Positions 59,369-64,000 of a stretch of 64,000 nucleotides of DNA are shown here, piece after piece; within the stretch, counting starts at the first letter, position 1, and each line of letters begins with the position of its first letter. The DNA comes from Leclercia adecarboxylata (lineage in GTDB: Bacteria > Pseudomonadota > Gammaproteobacteria > Enterobacterales > Enterobacteriaceae), in NCBI GenBank assembly GCA_002360945.1, contig DERO01000006.1, positions 186,001 through 250,000 on the forward strand. The letters are read 5' to 3'. The position numbers and the translations under genes were made by a program. The notes below the pieces were generated by a model, which saw only the letters and a list, made by a program, of their open reading frames with translations, did not search any database and was not told where the DNA came from.

Positions 59369-59455
59369 TTACGGCAGGATCCGTCCGGCGCGCACTTCAA
59401 ACAGGCGATAGAGCCTCTGGCGCAGGCGCTGCCAGCGGGTGGTGGTCAGTTCCAT
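59369..59455 (-). CDS. 28-residue basic peptide frame in the guanidine operon
   Basis: Starts inside the end of the upstream DUF1989 gene (ATGGAACTGA overlap) with AGGTG 5 nt before the [23 protein letters not shown] then VRAGRILP: strongly basic, amphipathic helix. May be a coupling leader, a real peptide or chance. Confidence 0.35.
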   Translation of the reverse strand: MELTTTRWQRLRQRLYRLFEVRAGRILP

Positions 59456-60078
59456 ACCAGCACCTCCGCAGGGGTTGGGTTCCAGCCGTTGCAGGGGTTG
59501 TTCAGCTGCGGGCAGTTGGAGATCAGCACGATGACGTTGCACTCCGCACGCAGCTCGACGTATTTACCCGGCGCGGAGATGCCGTCGGCAAAGGTCAGCC
59601 CGCCCTCCGGGGTGACCGGCACGTTCATAAAGAAGTTGATGTTGGCCCCGATATCGCGCTTTTGCAGGCGACCATCGTGCAGACAGGCGCAGAGGAAGTT
59701 GTCCCGACAGCTGTGCATATGGCGCTTGTCGAGGGCATAGCGCACGGTGTTGCTCTCCTGGGCACAGGCCCCGCCGAGGGTGTCGTGCCGTCCGCAGGTA
59801 TCGGCCACGATGGTCAGCAGCGGGTTGCCGAGGTTGGAGTAGAGCACGCTGCCGCTGGTGAGATACGCATTGTTCTGCCGACGCAGGGTGCGCTGGGCAT
59901 CGTAGCGCTCGCGCGGGTTATCGGCGCTGTAAAAGAGCGTATCCACCGCCTGGTTACCCTCCAGATCCAGCAGGCGCAGGGTCTGGCCCTTTTTCACTTC
60001 AAACAGGTACGGCTCGCCCGCCGGGATCACGTGGCGGAAGGTCGCCTCCTGAGGCTGTTTTTCGCGGACATTAGTCAT
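59446..60078 (-). CDS. Carboxyguanidine deiminase subunit (DUF1989, UAAP2 type)
   Basis: 210 residues. '[20 protein letters not shown]' and '[20 protein letters not shown]' followed by '[20 protein letters not shown]' belong to the DUF1989 fold. The pair of such proteins (CgdA/CgdB) hydrolyses carboxyguanidine to allophanate and ammonia. Older databases call it urea-amidolyase-associated protein 2. 11 nt after its partner. Confidence 0.85.
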   Translation of the reverse strand: MTNVREKQPQEATFRHVIPAGEPYLFEVKKGQTLRLLDLEGNQAVDTLFYSADNPRERYDAQRTLRRQNNAYLTSGSVLYSNLGNPLLTIVADTCGRHDTLGGACAQESNTVRYALDKRHMHSCRDNFLCACLHDGRLQKRDIGANINFFMNVPVTPEGGLTFADGISAPGKYVELRAECNVIVLISNCPQLNNPCNGWNPTPAEVLVWN

Positions 60079-60089
60079 CTTGCGGCTCC

Positions 60090-60800
60090 TTACAGGGCGA
60101 AAAGTTGGGTATTGGTGATGGCGCGGCCGTTTTCCGGGCGCGTGAGGAGTGCGTTAATGGCGCCCTCCTCGTCCTCTGCCTGCCGCCAGCTCAGCTGCAC
60201 CGGGCGTGGGGCATATTCGGTGGAGGGATCCATCGGATGCTGCAGAGCTGTCATCACCATCAGGGTGTCCATCGGAGCGAACAGTTCGACGTAACTTCCC
60301 GGCTGCGAGTGGTCGCGGTGGAAGCTGAACTGACCGCTCTCGTCCACGGTCACTTTGCTGAAGAAGTTGACCACCATCAGCAGATCTTCGAGGTTCAGAT
60401 CCCACTTGCCCATCTCCACCAGCAGGTTGTCGGTGCCGTTGCGGAAGAAGTCGTTGCGCAGCTCCTGATAGCGCCCCTGACCGTATTTTTCCATCACTTC
60501 GGCGGCATTGAGCACGCCGCCAAAGGGATCGTGCCAGCCGCTGGTATCGGCGGTAATGCCCGCCAGCACCCGGCCCATATCGGAGTAAAAGCAGTGCCCG
60601 GCGGTGAGGCGCGCGGTGTGCTGCCCCTTCAGGGTGTCCGGCAGGTTCAGGCGTTCGCTCTTCTCGTGCGGGTTGAGCATCATCAGGCTGACGTTCGCCC
60701 CGCCGTCGAGGTCGGTCATGCGCAGGATCTGCCCGCGCTTGAGCACAAACGAGAGGTGGCCGCCGCCCGGCAGGATCTCTTCACGTAAAGTCGTATTCAT
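60090..60800 (-). CDS. Carboxyguanidine deiminase subunit (DUF1989, UAAP1 type)
   Basis: 236 residues. '[20 protein letters not shown]', '[20 protein letters not shown]' and '[12 protein letters not shown]' are DUF1989 marks. Partner of the 59446 protein; together they form the heteromeric deiminase. 4 nt after the ABC ATPase gene. Confidence 0.85.
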   Translation of the reverse strand: MNTTLREEILPGGGHLSFVLKRGQILRMTDLDGGANVSLMMLNPHEKSERLNLPDTLKGQHTARLTAGHCFYSDMGRVLAGITADTSGWHDPFGGVLNAAEVMEKYGQGRYQELRNDFFRNGTDNLLVEMGKWDLNLEDLLMVVNFFSKVTVDESGQFSFHRDHSQPGSYVELFAPMDTLMVMTALQHPMDPSTEYAPRPVQLSWRQAEDEEGAINALLTRPENGRAITNTQLFAL

Positions 60801-60804
60801 AGTG

Positions 60805-61581
60805 TTAACCCCTTAAGGCATAAACGTTGTCGGGAGCCGAACCGCTCAGGGTGGAGAGCCGTGTCTCGTTGAGCGGAATGTCATAGGTGATGCGCGCCCC
60901 GTAGGCGTTCGGGGCCTGCGGATCGAGGCGCACCTTGTCGAACACCAGCAGGCGGGTGCCGAGGTTGAAGCCTTCGGAGAGATCGTGGGTGACCATAAAC
61001 ACCGTCATGCGGGTTTCGCCCCACAGCTGCAGCAGCAGCGCGTGCATGTCTTTGCGGATGCCGGGATCGAGCGCGCCAAAGGGTTCGTCCAGCAGCAGCA
61101 CGCGGGGCTGCATGATAAAGGCCTGGGCGATGGCGAGGCGCTGCTGCATGCCGCCGGAGAGCTGGGCCGGATATTTGTCCAGGGCATGACCGAGGCCGAC
61201 TTTTTTTAGCATCTCCGCGGCCTGCTCACGCGCGGCGCGTTTTTTCGCGCCAAACAGCCGTCCGAACAGCGGGGATTGCGGCAGTTCGAGGCCGATCGCC
61301 ACGTTATCCAGCACGCTGAGGTGCGGAAAGACCGAGTAGCGCTGGAACACCACGCCCCGGCGGCTGTCCGGTTCAGCGGTCAGTGGTTTGCCGTCCAGAG
61401 TGATCGAGCCCCGGCTCGGCGTCTCCTGCCCCAGCAGCAGGCGCAGAAAGGTCGATTTCCCGCAGCCGGAGGCCCCGACCATCGAGCAGAACTCGCCCTC
61501 GTTGATCTGCAGATTCAGGCGCTCCAGCACCACATGGTCGCCGTACTCCTGCCAGATATTGTTGATGGTGATAAAACTCAT
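60805..61581 (-). CDS. ABC transporter ATPase (guanidine operon)
   Basis: 258 residues from the ATG at 61581, ATGA overlap with the permease. Walker A GASGCGKST, signature LSGGMQQRLAIA, Walker B VLLLDEPFGALD, H-loop VTHDLSEG. Nitrate/taurine/urea-type (SsuB/TauB-like) importer subunit. Energises uptake by the neighbouring permease. Confidence 0.92.
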   Translation of the reverse strand: MSFITINNIWQEYGDHVVLERLNLQINEGEFCSMVGASGCGKSTFLRLLLGQETPSRGSITLDGKPLTAEPDSRRGVVFQRYSVFPHLSVLDNVAIGLELPQSPLFGRLFGAKKRAAREQAAEMLKKVGLGHALDKYPAQLSGGMQQRLAIAQAFIMQPRVLLLDEPFGALDPGIRKDMHALLLQLWGETRMTVFMVTHDLSEGFNLGTRLLVFDKVRLDPQAPNAYGARITYDIPLNETRLSTLSGSAPDNVYALRG

Positions 61582-62393
61582 GCTTTCCCTCCTTCTGCCC
61601 ACGGGAAGCAGGTTTTATGCAGCTGGCGCAGGGCCAGATCCATCAGCCACGCCAGCAGAGTGATCCACAGGACGTAAGGGATAATCACGTCCATCGCCAT
61701 ATAGCGACGGACGAGGAAGATGCGGTATCCCAGCCCGGCGGTGGAGGAAATAGCCTCCGCCGAGATGAGGAACAACCAGGCCGAACCGAGCAGCAGGCGC
61801 AGCGAGGTGAGCAGGCGCGACAGGAGCTGCGGCAGCACCACCCGCAGCACCAGCGTCCAGCTGTTGGCCCCCAGGGTCTGGGCTTTGATCAGGATCTCCG
61901 GCGGGATTTCACAGGCACGATGCTCCAGATCCCGGGCCAGCATCGGGGTGATGCCGATAACGATCAGCATCACTTTTGACAGCTCATCCAGCCCGAAGAC
62001 GATAAACAGCACCGGTAAAATCGCCAGCGGCGGCACCATCGACAGCACCGTCATCAGCGGCGACAGCGAGGCCCGCCACAGAGGGAACACGCCAGCGGTG
62101 ACACCGATGCACAGGCCGATCAGCGAGGCAATCGACAGCCCCACCAGCAGACGGGCCAGGCTCACCAGGGTATCGACCCAGAACAGGTACTCGCCGCTGC
62201 GTTTATCCGGGGTGAAGGCCATCCGCGAGATCGCATCCAGCATCTGCTGCAGGCCGGGCAGCAGTTTGTCCTGAGGGTTGGCCTCAAGGCGCACCGCCGA
62301 GCCAAAAAAGTAGGCGGCCAGCAGCAGGACAAAGGGCAGCATCACCAGCATCAGCCGCATGCCCGGGGTGGGATGACGATTAATTTGTCGCAT
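61578..62393 (-). CDS. ABC transporter permease (guanidine operon)
   Basis: 271 residues from the ATG at 62393 (GGAG 5 nt upstream); two earlier in-frame starts overlap the binding-protein stop. Six membrane helices and the EAA loop 'IKAQTLGANSWTLVLRVVLP'. TauC/SsuC-like. Proper partner of the ATPase. Confidence 0.9.
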   Translation of the reverse strand: MRQINRHPTPGMRLMLVMLPFVLLLAAYFFGSAVRLEANPQDKLLPGLQQMLDAISRMAFTPDKRSGEYLFWVDTLVSLARLLVGLSIASLIGLCIGVTAGVFPLWRASLSPLMTVLSMVPPLAILPVLFIVFGLDELSKVMLIVIGITPMLARDLEHRACEIPPEILIKAQTLGANSWTLVLRVVLPQLLSRLLTSLRLLLGSAWLFLISAEAISSTAGLGYRIFLVRRYMAMDVIIPYVLWITLLAWLMDLALRQLHKTCFPWAEGGKA

Positions 62394-62410
62394 GGAGACT
62401 CCGTCACTCA

Positions 62411-63469
62411 TCACAGCTGGCCCGCGGCAGCCATCTTCACGAAGCTGTCGTCAAAGCGCAGTTTGACGTTGTTAGCATCGCCCTGGGTCACGTTGCCCGG
62501 GAAGCTCATGCCGATAAAATCGGCGCTCTGCGCGCCATCGCCCAGCAGCCCTTTATCGAAGGAGAACGCCGCCACGCGCTGCATGGTTTTCGCCAGATCT
62601 GCAGAGGTGACAAAAGCGATGTTGTCCTGCGGGGTGTAGAACAGATGGGTGGTTTTCAGCTGCGCCTGATAGCCGGTGAGATCGGTGCCGGAGGCCGCCG
62701 CCATCGCATTCAGGGCGTTCGCATCCTGGGCCTTCATCAGCCCCATCATCTCGTACCACGCGCCGGTCAACGCTTTACCCAGCGCCGGGTTGTCCTTCAG
62801 GGTTTCGCTGTTGACCACCATCATGTCGATCAGCTCGCCCGGCACCTGCGAGGAGCTGAACACCTCGGTGGTTTTCGGTGTGCCTTTAATGACCGAGAGC
62901 TGCGGGTTCCAGGCCACGGCGGCCTGCACGTTGGCGGTATTGAAGGCCGAGACAATATCCGCATCCGAGGTGTTGACCACGGTGACGTCTTTCTCCGCCA
63001 GCCCGGCTTTCTCCAGCCCGCGTACCAGCAGGTAGTGGGAAACGGACAGCTCCGGCAGATAGATCTTCATGCCTTTGAGGTCAGTAAGAGTTTTGCCCTC
63101 GCCTTTCAGCACCACGCCGTCGTTGCCTTCCGAGTAACTGCCGAGGATCAGCGCCGTGGTGTCCACCCCGCCCGCCGCCGGAATGGTCAGCGCGTCCATG
63201 TTGGTCATGGTGCAGCCGTCAAACTGGCCGGCGGTGTACTGGTTGATGGATTCGATGTAGTCGTTGAGCTGGACAACGTTAATTTTAATGCCGTACTTGT
63301 CGGCCCATTTATCGATGATCTTGCTGGTGCTGATAGTGCCCCAGGGCATCCAGCCTGCGTAGATGGTCCAGCAGACGTTGAACTCTTTTTTGACGGCCGC
63401 AAAGGTGGGGAGACTGACCAGCATCGCCAGCGACAGGATAAGAGAGCGGAGTAATGGCGTTTTCTTCAT
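62411..63469 (-). CDS. ABC transporter substrate-binding protein (guanidine operon)
   Basis: 352 residues; signal peptide MKKTPLLRSLILSLAMLVSL cut after TFA. NMT1/TauA-type periplasmic binding protein ('WTIYAGWMPWGTISTSKIID'). Commonly found with the carboxylase; the ligand may be guanidine, urea or a related compound. First gene behind the riboswitch. Confidence 0.9.
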   Translation of the reverse strand: MKKTPLLRSLILSLAMLVSLPTFAAVKKEFNVCWTIYAGWMPWGTISTSKIIDKWADKYGIKINVVQLNDYIESINQYTAGQFDGCTMTNMDALTIPAAGGVDTTALILGSYSEGNDGVVLKGEGKTLTDLKGMKIYLPELSVSHYLLVRGLEKAGLAEKDVTVVNTSDADIVSAFNTANVQAAVAWNPQLSVIKGTPKTTEVFSSSQVPGELIDMMVVNSETLKDNPALGKALTGAWYEMMGLMKAQDANALNAMAAASGTDLTGYQAQLKTTHLFYTPQDNIAFVTSADLAKTMQRVAAFSFDKGLLGDGAQSADFIGMSFPGNVTQGDANNVKLRFDDSFVKMAAAGQL

Positions 63470-63499
63470 GCTTGACCTCTGAGTGGCACAAAATAAGGG

Positions 63500-63625
63500 G
63501 GCAGCGCGACACCGTCTGGTGCTGCTGTCTCCCGGGCTTTTGTCCCGCCGTGTAACCTCTCAGAGGTCGCCAGCTCTTGGACCAGCCATTCACCAAAGTG
63601 AACCGGAACCCTAGCCAGCTATTTT
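63500..63625 (-). promoter_or_regulatory. Guanidine-I (ykkC) riboswitch
   Basis: Minus strand reads GCTGGCTAGGGTTCCGGTTC, then CTGGTCCAAGAGCTGGCGAC, then ACACGGCGGGACAAAAGCCC and GGGAG: the conserved core blocks of the ykkC aptamer in order. It lies about 30 nt before the start of the binding-protein gene. A GCAGC-type hairpin followed by CCCCCTTATTTT behind the aptamer may be the expression platform. Turns the operon on when guanidine is bound. Confidence 0.93.
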
Positions 63626-63660
63626 CATGTTGTGTGGTGCTGCCCTTCGCTTGTAGAGGT

Positions 63661-63676
63661 TGCAAAGGATGTGCCA
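63661..63676 (-). promoter_or_regulatory. Sigma-54 promoter (-24/-12)
   Basis: Minus strand TGGCACATCCTTTGCA: TGGCAC-N5-TTGCA, the RpoN consensus with correct spacing. The start point should be near 63650, about 25 nt before the aptamer. Confidence 0.75.
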
Positions 63677-63760
63677 GGAATTTTTTGTTTGGTTTATTAG
63701 GGAATTGGAGAATGGTGGGGATTGGGTTTCACTGTTTTGGGGAGGAGGTGCGGGATGGGT

Positions 63761-63775
63761 GCACTGTGGTGGTGC
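63761..63775. promoter_or_regulatory. NtrC-like enhancer site
   Basis: GCAC-N7-GTGC (GCACTGTGGTGGTGC), the core of NtrC sites, about 110 bp upstream of the expected sigma-54 start. The right-hand half is good, the inner bases of the left half deviate. Confidence 0.5.
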
Positions 63776-63837
63776 TGTCGTGACATCAGCTTGTAAAGTA
63801 GTATGAATACTTCTGCTGGTCACAATTTGGATATTCA

Positions 63838-64000
63838 ATGACGTTACAAGCGATCTGGCTTGAACAGCTTACAGCCAGTGATGAAACGGATGGTGTTTCG
63901 ATCATCGAGGTCAATCCTTTTGGCCCTAATGGAGAGAAGGATCGGCGACTGTTAATCAGTAAGGACGCTGAGCCCATTCTGATTTTACAGTTATATATAC
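63838..64000 (+). CDS. Partial frame running out of the window
   Basis: Open frame from an ATG at 63838 (MTLQAIWLEQLTASDETDGV), 54 codons without stop. No clear ribosome-binding site and no known motif in the visible part, so identity and even coding nature remain open. It is divergent from the guanidine operon. Confidence 0.4.
   Translation, partial: MTLQAIWLEQLTASDETDGVSIIEVNPFGPNGEKDRRLLISKDAEPILILQLYI

Noticed and set aside
63309..63665. 118-codon frame upstream of the binding-protein gene
   Set aside because: It covers the guanidine-I aptamer and the signal-peptide coding region in another frame; conservation is that of an RNA.

Overview
The window is chromosome of an enterobacterium (Enterobacteriaceae; GC-rich host DNA with the rspBA, ynfABCD and ynfE/F-G-H-dmsD neighbourhood known from E. 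coli, plus a guanidine-utilisation operon typical of Klebsiella/Enterobacter-type genomes; the genus cannot be fixed from this sequence). About two thirds (1 to ~43.79 kb) is one end of a large lambdoid siphophage prophage; its other end lies outside the window. The rest (~43.79-64 kb) is host DNA.

Prophage layout. Late genes run on the minus strand from Q at 24.7 kb to position 1: Q, an intergenic zone with four copies of a cloverleaf-like structured RNA, holins, GH108 endolysin, Rz/Rz1, a 12-codon plus-strand unit, an Acb2/Tad1-like anti-CBASS protein, a PliG-like lysozyme inhibitor, terminases, portal, Mu-F-like head protein, scaffold, P22-type coat, head-tail joining proteins, Ig-domain tail tube, G/G-T tail chaperones joined by an A AAA AAC frameshift site, tape measure, a small accessory-gene cassette, then M, L, K, I and the N-terminal part of J. 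Middle genes (minus) are a gene under a perfect LexA box, ninB, rusA, ylcG, a cytosine methyltransferase, a DnaC-type helicase loader, a replication initiator and the YdaT/YdaS-like regulators. The immunity region at 33.7-35.7 kb has a short Xre repressor without a self-cleaving domain, three copies of a TAAACA-N3-TGTTTA-type operator at the two early promoters and upstream of the repressor, and between repressor and left promoter a three-gene toxin-antitoxin-SecB-like-chaperone operon. The left operon (plus) carries recE, recT, small accessory genes, a DUF1233 excisionase and the integrase. The phage sits in the ydfJ transporter gene, the locus used by prophage Qin in E. coli K-12; a 42-codon 5' remnant lies next to int.

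Host part. rspB-rspA (sugar-acid catabolism), ynfA, ynfB, ynfC, ynfD, then an anaerobic DMSO/selenate-reductase-type operon (ynfE/F, ynfG, ynfH, dmsD) behind an FNR-like site, a TacA-TacT toxin-antitoxin pair with palindromic operators, and a 9.5-kb minus-strand operon: ABC transporter, the two carboxyguanidine deiminase (DUF1989) subunits, biotin-dependent guanidine/urea carboxylase and allophanate hydrolase. This operon has a guanidine-I (ykkC) riboswitch in its leader, a sigma-54 -24/-12 promoter and an NtrC-like site upstream: guanidine as nitrogen source, controlled by both nitrogen status and substrate.

Most notable items: the four-copy RNA array, whose base changes favour pairing on one strand; the TAC operon; the Acb2-like gene in a repeat-flanked cassette; the LexA box in front of the ninB-rusA-Q operon combined with a repressor that cannot self-cleave; and the doubly controlled guanidine operon.
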